NCBI RefSeq assembly: GCF_031880315.1
Contig: NZ_CP134771.1
Span: forward strand, 3,808,501-3,872,500
Direction: 5' to 3'
Length of the DNA: 64,000 nucleotides
Source: Pseudomonas baltica
GTDB lineage: Bacteria; Pseudomonadota; Gammaproteobacteria; Pseudomonadales; Pseudomonadaceae
Made by a program: the position numbers and the translations under genes. Shown here one piece after another: positions 9,054 to 18,055 of the stretch (positions are counted from its first letter, which is position 1; each line of letters starts with the position of its first letter). The notes beneath the pieces are model-generated. The model had not been told where the DNA came from. It made no database searches and worked only from the letters and a program-made list of their open reading frames with translations.

Positions 9054-10387
9054 TGGGTGGGTGTCGCGGCACCGCCCTGCAGCCACCAGATATCATTCTT
9101 GAAGCCGAGAATAATGTCCTCGTTGGGGAGTAGGTGCAGTTGTGCCAAGACCAGCAGGCCGCTATCTGCTGGATCGAAGGCCGCGATGCCTTGCTCGCCG
9201 AACGTCTCATCGAAATTTCCGTCATCAAGCAGGCGCACTACCCCGATCCTCGTCACCTCTTTGGGCACGGACGTGGACAATACCATTCGCGCCTCTCTGC
9301 CTTGACCATAAAAAGCCCCACCGTGCCAATTGCCATAACCCGGCACGATCTCTTTCAATAGTAACTCTCCCCGGTTGAACGAAGTATCAACTTGACCCTC
9401 AGCGGTATAGCCACTTATAGCACCTTTGAGGCCTATGCCGTCCTTCACCGAGGCCCCCAGCACTTTCAATGCGCCGTTCTCATCGGCCCACAAAGCGTTG
9501 ACGACATAAAAATCATCCTTATCGATGCGCACCAATCCTTGGTCGTTGCCATTGCCACCGAAGCTGTAGTCCTGTTTGCCCTCAGCGTCGTAACGCACCA
9601 GGAATTGCTGCCCTTCATCTGGGTTGGTAAACGGTAATGCCTCCTTGACGAGAATTACCAGCTTACTGCTCCCGGCGCCTCCCGTTTGCAGAGCGGCCGC
9701 GACGGCAAAGTTGAAGGGGATGAGGGTGCCAGCCAGGGTTACCACTACATAACCGGAGCCGTTGAATGCTCTGTCCAACTTGCCCTGGTTGTCGAGGCGG
9801 ACTACTACCGGCAGCAATTCGTCGTAACCACCCCAGCCCACTGTTAACACCAGATACAAGCTGTCACCGTCAGCAATGCTGATCAGGTTTCCGGTCTTCG
9901 GTGGCAGGCCCTTATCTTGAGCCGATTTATGTTCCGGGGTATGAATGCGAGCCCCGCTCTCACCATCAAAGATCAATTCGGACACGTGTACGACAGCGTG
10001 GCCGTCTTTGCCATACGTGCTATCCAGCCGACCATCAGCGTGAAAGCGTGAAGCTGACAGGAGCTCGCCATCTGAACCGCCGGTTACTAAAAACGATCCG
10101 TTCTCCAGCAAATGGAGCCTGTCGCGGTCCTCGTAGATCGGATCTTCGACGTGAACAAAACCTGCGCCGTCGGCGAACGAGGGATCAAGTTCGCCTTGCG
10201 GGGTGAATTGGCTGAGAAAGTAGCCCCGAGCGCCGATACTGCGCGAGAGTACGAGGAGATTTGCGTCCGTAGTCTGTTCCAGGCTGAGTACGAATGCAGC
10301 GTTACCGGTGTGATCCAGCGTAACCTTGCCGCCGTTGAACGCCGGATTGAGATCCCCCGGCCGTCTTGATTGATTTTGATTAGCCAT
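9044..10387 (-). CDS. Delta-60 repeat (beta-propeller-like) protein
   Basis: The 447-residue protein contains several spaced units of the type G-x-LD-x-SF/TF-x-x-G (GELDPSFADG, GRLDSTYGKDG, GKLDRAFNGSG, GKQDYSFGGNG, GQVDTSFN, GNFDETFGEQG), the delta-60 repeat signature, plus an N-terminal DLNPAFNGG. No signal peptide is visible at this start. ATG-10387 has AGGGG at good spacing, which makes the upstream in-frame extension unlikely. Function is unknown; such repeats are thought to form propeller-like folds. It sits between nudE and cysQ, which are otherwise often close neighbours. Confidence 0.75.
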   Translation of the reverse strand: MANQNQSRRPGDLNPAFNGGKVTLDHTGNAAFVLSLEQTTDANLLVLSRSIGARGYFLSQFTPQGELDPSFADGAGFVHVEDPIYEDRDRLHLLENGSFLVTGGSDGELLSASRFHADGRLDSTYGKDGHAVVHVSELIFDGESGARIHTPEHKSAQDKGLPPKTGNLISIADGDSLYLVLTVGWGGYDELLPVVVRLDNQGKLDRAFNGSGYVVVTLAGTLIPFNFAVAAALQTGGAGSSKLVILVKEALPFTNPDEGQQFLVRYDAEGKQDYSFGGNGNDQGLVRIDKDDFYVVNALWADENGALKVLGASVKDGIGLKGAISGYTAEGQVDTSFNRGELLLKEIVPGYGNWHGGAFYGQGREARMVLSTSVPKEVTRIGVVRLLDDGNFDETFGEQGIAAFDPADSGLLVLAQLHLLPNEDIILGFKNDIWWLQGGAATPTHHG

Positions 10388-10616
10388 GATGGTGCCCCTT
10401 TGGATGATGGAGATAAACCCGAAAGGTTCGGTCTCAAGGAGCTTACTGGGGGCTATATCTGCCCACACCTCTCAGAAGTGTCAGGTAGCGCGTCTGCGCT
10501 GATTCGTGTTACCAGCCTCGTGGGTAGCGTCAGGTTTGACTACATCCTCCGGCTGTCCCAAGCTCATCGGCTGGCGCGCACCGCGGCACGCCGGTTCAAC
10601 GTTGGAGTTTTCGACC

Positions 10617-11456
10617 ATGCCTCAAGCTGTAACCCCCCTCAGTGCCCATCCGCTGTTGCCCGGTGTCATAGAACTGGCTCACCGCGCCGGCGAAGCGATC
10701 CTGCCGTTCTGGCGCGCGGATGTTGCGGTAGAGGTCAAATCCGACGATTCGCCCGTTACGGCCGCTGACCTGGCCGCTCACCACGTCATCGTCGCCGGGC
10801 TGACGGCGCTGGCGCCGGATATTCCGATCCTGTCTGAAGAAGACGCAGATATCCCTCTCAGCGTGCGGCAGGGCTGGCAGCGTTGGTGGCTGGTCGACCC
10901 GCTGGATGGCACCAAGGAGTTCATCAGCGGCAGCGAAGAATTCACGGTCAATATCGCCTTGGTGGAGCAGGGTCGGATCGTGTTCGGCGTGGTGTCGATG
11001 CCGACCAATGGCCGCTGTTACAGCGGTGGCGCCGGGCTGGGCGCGTGGCGCAGTGAGGGGGATGGCGAGAGCAAGGCGATTGCTGTGCGCGAGCAGCCTC
11101 CAGCAGGCAGCCCTCTGGTGGTGGTCGCCAGCCGCCGTCATTCGAGCCCGGAACAGGAGCGTTTGCTGGAGGGATTGAAGGCCGATATGGGGGCGCTGGA
11201 GCTGGCCAATATCGGCAGTTCGCTTAAATTCTGCGTGCTGGCCGAAGGTGCTGCCGATTGCTACCCGCGGCTGGCGCCGACCTCGCAGTGGGACACTGCT
11301 GCGGCGCAAGGGGTGCTGGAAGGGGCGGGCGGTGAAGTGCTGGAAGTGGACGGTTCGCCGTTCCGCTATCCGGCTCGGGAATCGCTGTTGAATCCGTTCT
11401 TCATGGCGTTGCCCGCAAAGGCGCCGTGGCGTGAGGCGTTGCTCAAACATCTTTGA
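10617..11456 (+). CDS. cysQ: 3'(2'),5'-bisphosphate nucleotidase CysQ
   Basis: This 279-residue inositol-monophosphatase-fold enzyme has the metal-binding motifs LSEED, DPLDGTKEF and SQWDTAA. CysQ recycles 3'-phosphoadenosine 5'-phosphate made during sulfate assimilation. ATG-10617 has GGAG 9 nt upstream; the open frame before it is ignored. Length is normal. Confidence 0.93.
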   Translation: MPQAVTPLSAHPLLPGVIELAHRAGEAILPFWRADVAVEVKSDDSPVTAADLAAHHVIVAGLTALAPDIPILSEEDADIPLSVRQGWQRWWLVDPLDGTKEFISGSEEFTVNIALVEQGRIVFGVVSMPTNGRCYSGGAGLGAWRSEGDGESKAIAVREQPPAGSPLVVVASRRHSSPEQERLLEGLKADMGALELANIGSSLKFCVLAEGAADCYPRLAPTSQWDTAAAQGVLEGAGGEVLEVDGSPFRYPARESLLNPFFMALPAKAPWREALLKHL

Positions 11457-11472
11457 ATCTATCGGTGTGCCT

Positions 11473-11555
11473 GCGGGCCTATTCGCGGGCTCCCCCGGGT
11501 GTATGGCTGAGCTGCGGCGTGCACTGTGGGAGCAAGGCTTGCCCGCGAAGAGGCC
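11473..11555. repeat. REP-like palindromic element
   Basis: A TATTCGCGGGCTCCC copy and a facing GGCTTGCCCGCGAAGAGG copy, separated by about 50 nt, lie between cysQ and the convergent thioesterase gene. They resemble Pseudomonas REP sequences. Confidence 0.55.
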
Positions 11556-11575
11556 CGTCGCTTCACCGCACTCGT

Positions 11576-12028
11576 TCAGCGGTGCAACACATACTGCCCG
11601 CTGAAGCGCACCGCATCCTCGTCGCTGCCCTCATTGCTGATCCGCGTCTGTAGCGTGATCCGCGCGCGGCCACGGCGCTGGTAGGTCGTGATAAACCGCT
11701 GCCACACCGCCGCCTCGGGCATTTCACAGTGGGCGATGCCAGCGCCGCGCACCGCCTGTGGATAACTGATCTGTCCTTCCTGAATGACGATATGGCCGTC
11801 TTCGATGCCGGCATCGCGCAAGCTCAAGTATAGCCATCCCCATCCCACCAGTACGGCGCCGCAGTACAGGCTGCCGCCGAACATGGTGTTTTTATGGTTG
11901 ACGTTAGGCTCCAGCGGCAGTCGCAATCGTAATGCGTGGGCCTCCCAGCTCAAGACCTGCATCTGCATGTCGGCGGTGAGCGGGATATCGTGGTGCAGCA
12001 CCTGCTGCAAGTGTTCGACAGGGTTCAT
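11576..12028 (-). CDS. Thioesterase-like protein (YiiD C-terminal / hotdog fold)
   Basis: The 150-residue protein has the NHKNTMFGGSLY stretch typical of the YiiD_C thioesterase-like hotdog family. The start at ATG-12028 has GGAAA 8 nt upstream and gives the normal length; the frame open to 12067 overlaps dctD. It follows dctD closely on the same strand. Substrate is unknown. Confidence 0.8.
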   Translation of the reverse strand: MNPVEHLQQVLHHDIPLTADMQMQVLSWEAHALRLRLPLEPNVNHKNTMFGGSLYCGAVLVGWGWLYLSLRDAGIEDGHIVIQEGQISYPQAVRGAGIAHCEMPEAAVWQRFITTYQRRGRARITLQTRISNEGSDEDAVRFSGQYVLHR

Positions 12029-12044
12029 CAACGGGTTTCCTGGC

Positions 12045-13433
12045 TCATGAGTCCGAGTCCTCGCCACTGGCGAAGGTCAGGCCGTGTTTGCGCAATTTGT
12101 CGTGCAGGGTCTTGCGGGGCAGGCCCAAGGCTTCGGCCAAGCTGCGCATCGAACTGTGGGGGCGGGCCATCTCGGCGGCGATCAGCGAGCGCTCGAAGTG
12201 TTCGACTTGCTCGCCCAGCCCGCCCTCGATAACGCTCGGGACACTGCCGGGCGGTTCGTTGACCGGTACGTCGAGTTCAAGCTCCAGTCCCAACGCGAAA
12301 CGCTCAGCAACGTTTTGCAGCTCCCGCACGTTGCCTGGCCAGCTGTGGCGCAACAACAACGCGCGCTGGCCGGGGCCCAGGGAATGCGGTAACAGGCCGT
12401 GGCGATCGCTGGCAGCATCGGCGTAATGCTGGAACAGCATCAATACATCTTCGCCGCGTTCACGCAGCGGCGGAATGCGCAGATTGGCGACGTTCAGGCG
12501 GTAGTAGAGGTCGGCGCGGAAGCGCCCTTGATCGGCAGCGTGGCGCAAGTCCTCCTTGGTAGCGGCGATCACGCGGATATCGAGGCGGATCTGCTGATTG
12601 CCACCCAGGCGCTCGACCACTCGCTCTTGCAGCAGCCGCAGCAGTTTGACCTGTACGTCGAGGCTCATGCTTTCGATTTCATCGAGGAACAAGGTGCCGC
12701 CATTGGCGAATTCGAACTTGCCGATACGGCGCTTCTGCGCGCCCGTGAACGCCCCAGGTTCGTGGCCGAACAGTTCACTCTCGACTACCGACTCGGCCAG
12801 CGCCCCGGCGTTGATTGCTACGAAAGGCCCGCCACGGCGATTCGACAGGTCGTGCAGGGCTCGCGCCACGACTTCCTTGCCGGCGCCGGTTTCGCCGAGG
12901 ATCAGCACGTCGGCCTTGGTCGCGGCCAGGGCGCCGATCTGCTCGCGCAAGCGCGTCATCGACGCCGACTGCCCCACCAGGCGCGTGCTCAGTGCCTGGC
13001 GATCACTCAGGGCCAGACGCAGGCTGCGATTGTCGAGCACCAGGCGGCGCAGGGCCAGGGCGCGCCGCACGCTGTCGAGCAGGGCATCGCTGGCGAAGGG
13101 TTTTTCCAGAAAGTCATAAGCGCCGGCACGCATGGCCTGCACGGCCAAGGGCACATCGCCATGGCCGGTGATCAGCAGCACGGGCTGCTCGGCATCCTGG
13201 GCGTGCAGTTGTTCGAGCAATTGCAAGCCATCGATACCCGGCATGCGGATATCGCTGACCACCACCCCCGGCCAGTCACGCTCGATACGTTCGGCGAGGC
13301 CGCGGGCGTCTGCCAGTGGCAGGATTTTCAGGCCGGCGAGGTCGAGGGTCTGGGTCAGGGCCTGACGCAGGTGTTTGTCGTCATCGATCAATACCACTTG
13401 GATCTGGCTGTCGATGATCGGCTCATGGCTCAT
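12045..13433 (-). CDS. dctD: Sigma-54-dependent response regulator DctD
   Basis: The 462-residue protein comprises a receiver domain (phospho-acceptor Asp in VVSDIRMPGIDG, Lys in EKPF), an AAA+ domain (Walker A GETGAGKE, sigma-54-contact loop GAFTGA, Walker B FLDEIES) and a Fis-type helix-turn-helix (LAEALGLPRKTLHDKL). It matches DctD, which activates C4-dicarboxylate transport genes with RpoN. It overlaps dctB by 4 nt and forms one operon with it. The dctA/dctPQM target is not in the window. Confidence 0.9.
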   Translation of the reverse strand: MSHEPIIDSQIQVVLIDDDKHLRQALTQTLDLAGLKILPLADARGLAERIERDWPGVVVSDIRMPGIDGLQLLEQLHAQDAEQPVLLITGHGDVPLAVQAMRAGAYDFLEKPFASDALLDSVRRALALRRLVLDNRSLRLALSDRQALSTRLVGQSASMTRLREQIGALAATKADVLILGETGAGKEVVARALHDLSNRRGGPFVAINAGALAESVVESELFGHEPGAFTGAQKRRIGKFEFANGGTLFLDEIESMSLDVQVKLLRLLQERVVERLGGNQQIRLDIRVIAATKEDLRHAADQGRFRADLYYRLNVANLRIPPLRERGEDVLMLFQHYADAASDRHGLLPHSLGPGQRALLLRHSWPGNVRELQNVAERFALGLELELDVPVNEPPGSVPSVIEGGLGEQVEHFERSLIAAEMARPHSSMRSLAEALGLPRKTLHDKLRKHGLTFASGEDSDS

Positions 13434-15244
13434 ACCGAGAGATCCTCTGGTGGTTGCAGATTGACGCCCGGTGCGCCCGCGCGCAGGCGCAGGGTCAGGA
13501 GGGCGCCGCCCTGGGGGTGATTGGCCAGGACCAGTTCGCCGCCCAGAGCGCCGATCAGGGTATCGCAGATCGCCAGCCCAAGGCCAAGGCCCTGGGTGCG
13601 GGTCTTGGTGGTGAAGAATGGCTCGCGCGCGCGCGCCAGGGCGACGCTGCTGAAGCCCGGGCCATTATCGCGAATGCTCAAGTTGATACCTTCGGCGGTC
13701 TGCTCGGCGCTGATCCACAGGCAGCGCGGGTTGGCTTTCTCGGTCAAGGCGTCGAGGGCGTTGGCCAGCAGGTTGCCGAGGATCTGCCGCAAGCGGGTTT
13801 CCCCGGCTTGTACCCAAAGTGTGGCGTCAGGCACATCGCGGATCAGTTCCACGGCCATGGCCCGACGGCGCTTGCCGAGCAGTGCCAGGGCATCATCGAG
13901 TGCCGGTTGCAGGGCCACGCTTTCCGGCGCGTGGTGGTCGCGGCGGGCGAATGCGCGCAAGTGGGCGATGATCGAGGCCATGCGCCCGGTCAGTTCGTTG
14001 ATCAGCTTGAGGTTGCCGCGGGCATCGTCGGTACGTTGATGATCGAGCAGCACTTCGGCGTTCTCGGCGTAGCTGCGAATGGCGGCCAGCGGCTGATTGA
14101 GCTCGTGGCTGATGCTGGCCGACATGGTCCCGAGTACCGACAGCTTGCCGGCCTGGACGAGTTCGTCCTGGGCCTGCACGAGGTTTTGCTGGGCCTCTTC
14201 GCGGATCAGTACTTCCTGTTTCAGTCGGCTGTTGAGGCCTTCCAGGGCGCTGGTCCGTTCGATCACGCGCTTCTCCAGCTCGTGCCGGGCCTTGGTGTCG
14301 AAGTTGATGCGGTCCAGGTAGTGACGGCGGCGTTGCATCATCAGGCCCAACAGTAGCATCAGCACCAGCAAGGTAGCGCCACCGACGGCGACCACCGTGC
14401 GGACAGGGCGATCGATCAGGGTGCGGGGCGCAAGGATACTCACGTCCCAACCGGTTTCGCCGATGCTTTGGGTCTGGGTGACCCAGGCGCCTGTGTCGAG
14501 GCGCAGCGGTTGCGGGTCGCGGGTCGGGTAGGGCTGCACTTCGGCGATGCTCTGGCGCTCGCTATCGCTGAGCGCCCTGGTGGCCTTGAACCGCCAGTCG
14601 GGCCGCGAAGTGAGGATGACCACGCCGTTGTTGTCGGTCAGCAGCAGTTGCTCGGGGGTGTTGCCCCAGAGCGTTTCGGTGTGGTCCAGGTCGACCTTGA
14701 CCACGAACACGCCGATCACCTGGTTGCCTTCTCGCACTGGCGCGGCGAAGAAATAGCCGCGTTTGGCCGAGGTGGTGCCCAGCCCGAAAAATCGCCCCAT
14801 CTGCCCGGCGAGGGCATCTCGGAAATACGGGCGGAAAGCGAAATTGCGCGCGATGAAGCTGTCCTTGTGATCCCAGTTGGACGCCGCCAGGGTGAGGCCT
14901 TTGGTATCCATGAGGTACATCACTTCGGCACCGGTCTGGCGCGCGATGGCCTTGAGCAAATGGTTGGCGTTGTCGACGGTGGCCGCCGAGGCAGGGGTCG
15001 CCAGGGTCTGGCGCAGGGCGGGCAGGTCGCCGAGGATCTGCGGCAGCGTTTCGTAGCGATGCAGGGTGCCCAGCAGGTTGGCGACGTAGAGATCGAGGGT
15101 CTGGCGATTCTGGCTGGCGAGCTCGCTGCCATAGTACCGCTCGGCCAGGCGTTGCAACGGCCACAGCAAGGGCGCGAGGCAGATCGCCAGGATGGCGAGG
15201 CTGCGCCAGCGAGGCCGGCGCGGGAGAATAGGGGTCTTGTTCAT
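13430..15244 (-). CDS. dctB: C4-dicarboxylate sensor histidine kinase DctB
   Basis: In this 604-residue kinase two transmembrane segments (about residues 14-32 and 270-290) bracket a periplasmic dCache-type sensor. A short coiled linker follows, then an H-box (SHELNQPLAAIRSYAEN) and an ATPase domain (DNGPGF, GLGLAICDTL). It pairs with DctD, joined by a 4-nt overlap. An alternative start at 15289 would begin inside a short tandem repeat, so 15244 is preferred, although no strong Shine-Dalgarno is seen. Confidence 0.9.
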   Translation of the reverse strand: MNKTPILPRRPRWRSLAILAICLAPLLWPLQRLAERYYGSELASQNRQTLDLYVANLLGTLHRYETLPQILGDLPALRQTLATPASAATVDNANHLLKAIARQTGAEVMYLMDTKGLTLAASNWDHKDSFIARNFAFRPYFRDALAGQMGRFFGLGTTSAKRGYFFAAPVREGNQVIGVFVVKVDLDHTETLWGNTPEQLLLTDNNGVVILTSRPDWRFKATRALSDSERQSIAEVQPYPTRDPQPLRLDTGAWVTQTQSIGETGWDVSILAPRTLIDRPVRTVVAVGGATLLVLMLLLGLMMQRRRHYLDRINFDTKARHELEKRVIERTSALEGLNSRLKQEVLIREEAQQNLVQAQDELVQAGKLSVLGTMSASISHELNQPLAAIRSYAENAEVLLDHQRTDDARGNLKLINELTGRMASIIAHLRAFARRDHHAPESVALQPALDDALALLGKRRRAMAVELIRDVPDATLWVQAGETRLRQILGNLLANALDALTEKANPRCLWISAEQTAEGINLSIRDNGPGFSSVALARAREPFFTTKTRTQGLGLGLAICDTLIGALGGELVLANHPQGGALLTLRLRAGAPGVNLQPPEDLSV

Positions 15245-15311
15245 GGAAAGCCGGAGAGGTAGCTGCGAGTTGCAAGCTTCATGCTTCAAGCTTCAAGCCG
15301 CAAGCTCTAAT

Positions 15312-15346
15312 GCTTGCAGCTTGCAGCTTGCAGCTTGCAGCTTGCA
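15312..15346. repeat. Tandem heptamer GCTTGCA x5
   Basis: Five perfect head-to-tail copies of GCTTGCA lie in the 105-bp gap between rfbC and dctB. They are flanked on the dctB side (15276-15306) by related TTCAAGC units forming an imperfect inverted arrangement. It is close to the rfbC stop at 15350, so it could act as a weak transcript end or be a replication-slippage microsatellite. Confidence 0.85.
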
Positions 15347-15349
15347 GCC

Positions 15350-15892
15350 TCAGGCCAGCTCGGCATCCTGCAACAGCTTGCCGAGTTTATCCTTGGCAGA
15401 CAGTTGCGGCTCCTGGCTCAGCTGCCAGTCGATGTTCAACGTCGGGTCATCCCAGCGGATGCAGCGCTCGGCACTCGGCGTGTAGTAGTCGGTGGTCTTG
15501 TAGAGGAACTCGGCGGTGTCGCTCAGCACCACGAAACCGTGGGCGAAACCCGCCGGAATCCACAGCTGACGGCAGTTCTCGGCCGACAGCTCGACCCCGA
15601 TCCATTGGCCGAAGGTCTTCGAGGTACGGCGGATATCCACAGCGACGTCCAGTACAGTGCCCTGCGTCACGCGTACCAGCTTGCCCTGAGGGTTTTCAAT
15701 CTGGTAATGCAGGCCGCGCAGCACGCCCTTTTGCGAGCGTGAGTGGTTGTCCTGCACGAACTCCACGGCTGCACCCGTCGCTTCACGAAAGGCCGCCGCA
15801 TTGAAGCTTTCGTAGAAAAATCCGCGATCATCGCCAAATACTTTCGGCTCGATGATGAATACATCGGGGATTTCACATGCAATAGCTTTCAT
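15350..15892 (-). CDS. rfbC: dTDP-4-dehydrorhamnose 3,5-epimerase
   Basis: The 180-residue cupin epimerase has the family stretches [15 protein letters not shown] (with the active-site His), [15 protein letters not shown] and IPAGFAHGF. It performs the third step of dTDP-L-rhamnose synthesis. It is the last gene of the rfbB-rfbA-rfbC operon and overlaps rfbA by 4 nt. No rfbD (reductase) gene is present here, so that step must be encoded elsewhere. Confidence 0.94.
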   Translation of the reverse strand: MKAIACEIPDVFIIEPKVFGDDRGFFYESFNAAAFREATGAAVEFVQDNHSRSQKGVLRGLHYQIENPQGKLVRVTQGTVLDVAVDIRRTSKTFGQWIGVELSAENCRQLWIPAGFAHGFVVLSDTAEFLYKTTDYYTPSAERCIRWDDPTLNIDWQLSQEPQLSAKDKLGKLLQDAELA

Positions 15893-16764
15893 CGTTTCTC
15901 TCCGGCCAGGGCGAACAGGTATTGGCCATAGCCAGTCTTGCCGAACGCCTTGGCGCGGACCAGCAGTTGTTCGCGGTCGATCCAGTCTTGCTGATAGGCG
16001 ATTTCTTCAAGGCAGGCGACTTTCAGGCCCTGACGATGCTCGATGGTCTGCACGTACTGGGAAGCTTCCAGCAGGCTGTCGTGGGTCCCGGTGTCGAGCC
16101 AGGCGAAGCCGCGGCCAAAGCGCTCGACGCGCAGATCGCCGCGCTGCAGGTAGGCGTTGTTGACGTCGGTGATTTCCAGCTCGCCACGCGGCGATGGCTT
16201 GACCGCCTTGGCGATCTCGACCACATCGTTGTCGTAGAAATACAGGCCGGTCACGGCATAGCTGGATTTCGGCTGGGTGGGTTTCTCTTCGATCGATAGG
16301 GCGCGACCGTGCTCATCGAAATCGATGACACCAAAGCGCTCTGGATCCTTGACCCAATAGCCGAACACAGTGGCGCCCGGCCCGGCATTGGCGGCACGCT
16401 GCAACTGATCGCTGAAATGCTGGCCATGAAAGATGTTGTCGCCGAGGATCAGGCACACCGGGTCGTTGCCGATGAACTCCTCGCCAATCAAGAATGCCTG
16501 CGCCAGGCCGTCCGGCGCGGGTTGTTCGGCGTATTGGATGTTTACCCCGAACTGGCTGCCATCGCCCAGCAACTGGCGGTATTGCGGTAGGTCGACAGGC
16601 GTGGAGATCAGCAGGATCTCGCGGATACCGGCGAGCATCAACACCGAGATCGGGTAGTAGATCATCGGTTTGTCGTAGATCGGCAGCAGTTGCTTGGAAA
16701 CACCCAGGGTGATGGGGTGCAGGCGGGTGCCGGAGCCGCCCGCCAGAACGATACCTTTGATCAT
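15889..16764 (-). CDS. rfbA: Glucose-1-phosphate thymidylyltransferase
   Basis: The 291-residue nucleotidyltransferase has the signature [20 protein letters not shown] near the N-terminus and the LGDNIFHG metal/nucleotide stretch. It makes dTDP-glucose, the first step of dTDP-rhamnose synthesis. ATG-16764 overlaps the rfbB stop by 4 nt; an upstream in-frame extension lies within rfbB and is rejected. Confidence 0.95.
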   Translation of the reverse strand: MIKGIVLAGGSGTRLHPITLGVSKQLLPIYDKPMIYYPISVLMLAGIREILLISTPVDLPQYRQLLGDGSQFGVNIQYAEQPAPDGLAQAFLIGEEFIGNDPVCLILGDNIFHGQHFSDQLQRAANAGPGATVFGYWVKDPERFGVIDFDEHGRALSIEEKPTQPKSSYAVTGLYFYDNDVVEIAKAVKPSPRGELEITDVNNAYLQRGDLRVERFGRGFAWLDTGTHDSLLEASQYVQTIEHRQGLKVACLEEIAYQQDWIDREQLLVRAKAFGKTGYGQYLFALAGEKR

Positions 16765-17843
16765 GCGAGCAGATCCTTGTGTTCGGTCATGCCAAGGCGT
16801 TGGCCTTGATAGCTGCCATCCTGAACGCGGCGGCACCACTCGAGGTTGTCGAGGTACCACTGGACGGTCTTGCGCAGGCCGCTCTGGAAGGTTTCTTCCG
16901 GGACCCAACCCAGCTCGCGCTCGATCTTGCCGGCATCGATGGCATAGCGCAGGTCGTGGCCGGGGCGATCCTTGACGAAGGTGATCAGGTCGGCGTACTG
17001 GGCCACTCCGGCCGGGCGCTGAGGCGCCAGTTCTTCGAGCAGGGCACAGATACCACGCACCACGTCGATGTTTTTCTGCTCGTTGTGGCCACCGATGTTG
17101 TAGGTCTCGCCGACCTTGCCTTCGGTGACGACCTTGAACAGCGCGCGGGCGTGATCTTCGACGTACAGCCAGTCGCGCACTTGCAGGCCATCGCCGTACA
17201 CCGGCAGCGGCTTGCCGGCCAAGGCGTTGAGGATCACCAGCGGAATGAGTTTTTCCGGGAAGTGATACGGGCCGTAGTTGTTCGAGCAGTTGGTGACCAG
17301 CACCGGCAGCCCATAGGTACGCTGCCAGGCCCGGACCAGGTGATCGGACGCCGCCTTGCTGGCCGAATAGGGCGAGCTGGGTGCATACGGGGTGGTCTCG
17401 AGGAACAGATCGTCGACGCCGTGCAGGTCGCCGTACACCTCATCGGTGGAGATATGGTGGAAACGAAACGCTTCGCGCTCGGCGGTCGGCAGTGTCTGCC
17501 AGTAGGCGCGGGTGGCCTCGAGCAGGCTGTAGGTGCCGACAATGTTGGTCTGGATGAAATCCGAAGGGCCATCGATGGAGCGATCGACGTGGGACTCCGC
17601 AGCCAGATGCATGATCGCCTGGGGCGCGAAGCGCTCAAGTACGGCGCTGACGGTCGCCTGGTCGGCAATATCGGCCTGCACGAACTCATAGCGGCTGTTG
17701 CTGGCAATCGCAGCCAGGGACTCGAGATTGCCGGCATACGTGAGCTTGTCGAGGTTGAGGACTTCGTGTTCGGTGTTGCCGATCAGGTGACGCACTACGG
17801 CCGACCCGATGAAGCCGGCACCGCCTGTAACCAGAATTCGCAT
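16761..17843 (-). CDS. rfbB: dTDP-glucose 4,6-dehydratase
   Basis: This 360-residue extended short-chain dehydrogenase has the NAD-binding GGAGFIGS at residues 7-14, the STDEVYGDL stretch and the catalytic YSASKAASD. It catalyses the second step of dTDP-rhamnose synthesis and heads the rfbBAC operon. GGAAGAAGG lies upstream of ATG-17843. The 212-bp gap to the divergent fusion gene should hold both promoters. Confidence 0.95.
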   Translation of the reverse strand: MRILVTGGAGFIGSAVVRHLIGNTEHEVLNLDKLTYAGNLESLAAIASNSRYEFVQADIADQATVSAVLERFAPQAIMHLAAESHVDRSIDGPSDFIQTNIVGTYSLLEATRAYWQTLPTAEREAFRFHHISTDEVYGDLHGVDDLFLETTPYAPSSPYSASKAASDHLVRAWQRTYGLPVLVTNCSNNYGPYHFPEKLIPLVILNALAGKPLPVYGDGLQVRDWLYVEDHARALFKVVTEGKVGETYNIGGHNEQKNIDVVRGICALLEELAPQRPAGVAQYADLITFVKDRPGHDLRYAIDAGKIERELGWVPEETFQSGLRKTVQWYLDNLEWCRRVQDGSYQGQRLGMTEHKDLLA

Positions 17844-18055
17844 GTAATCGCCTTCTTCCTTAGCTGACTGTGAAGCTATTCGCCGCATAGATTGTGGGCA
17901 ATGATCAAGCGAAGCAAGCGGCAGTCGTCTCAAACTGTAAGTGCTGGGTTTCCTTGCTGACAAATTGGCACTGATAACTATAAAGCCGCTGTCGGACTTG
18001 CACCGTTCGCCCGCTCACGGCGATATTGGCGCCTGAAAATCGCCGAGGTCATGCC

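Noticed and set aside
15276..15346. CRISPR-like array
   Set aside because: The repeats are 7-nt head-to-tail copies with no spacers.
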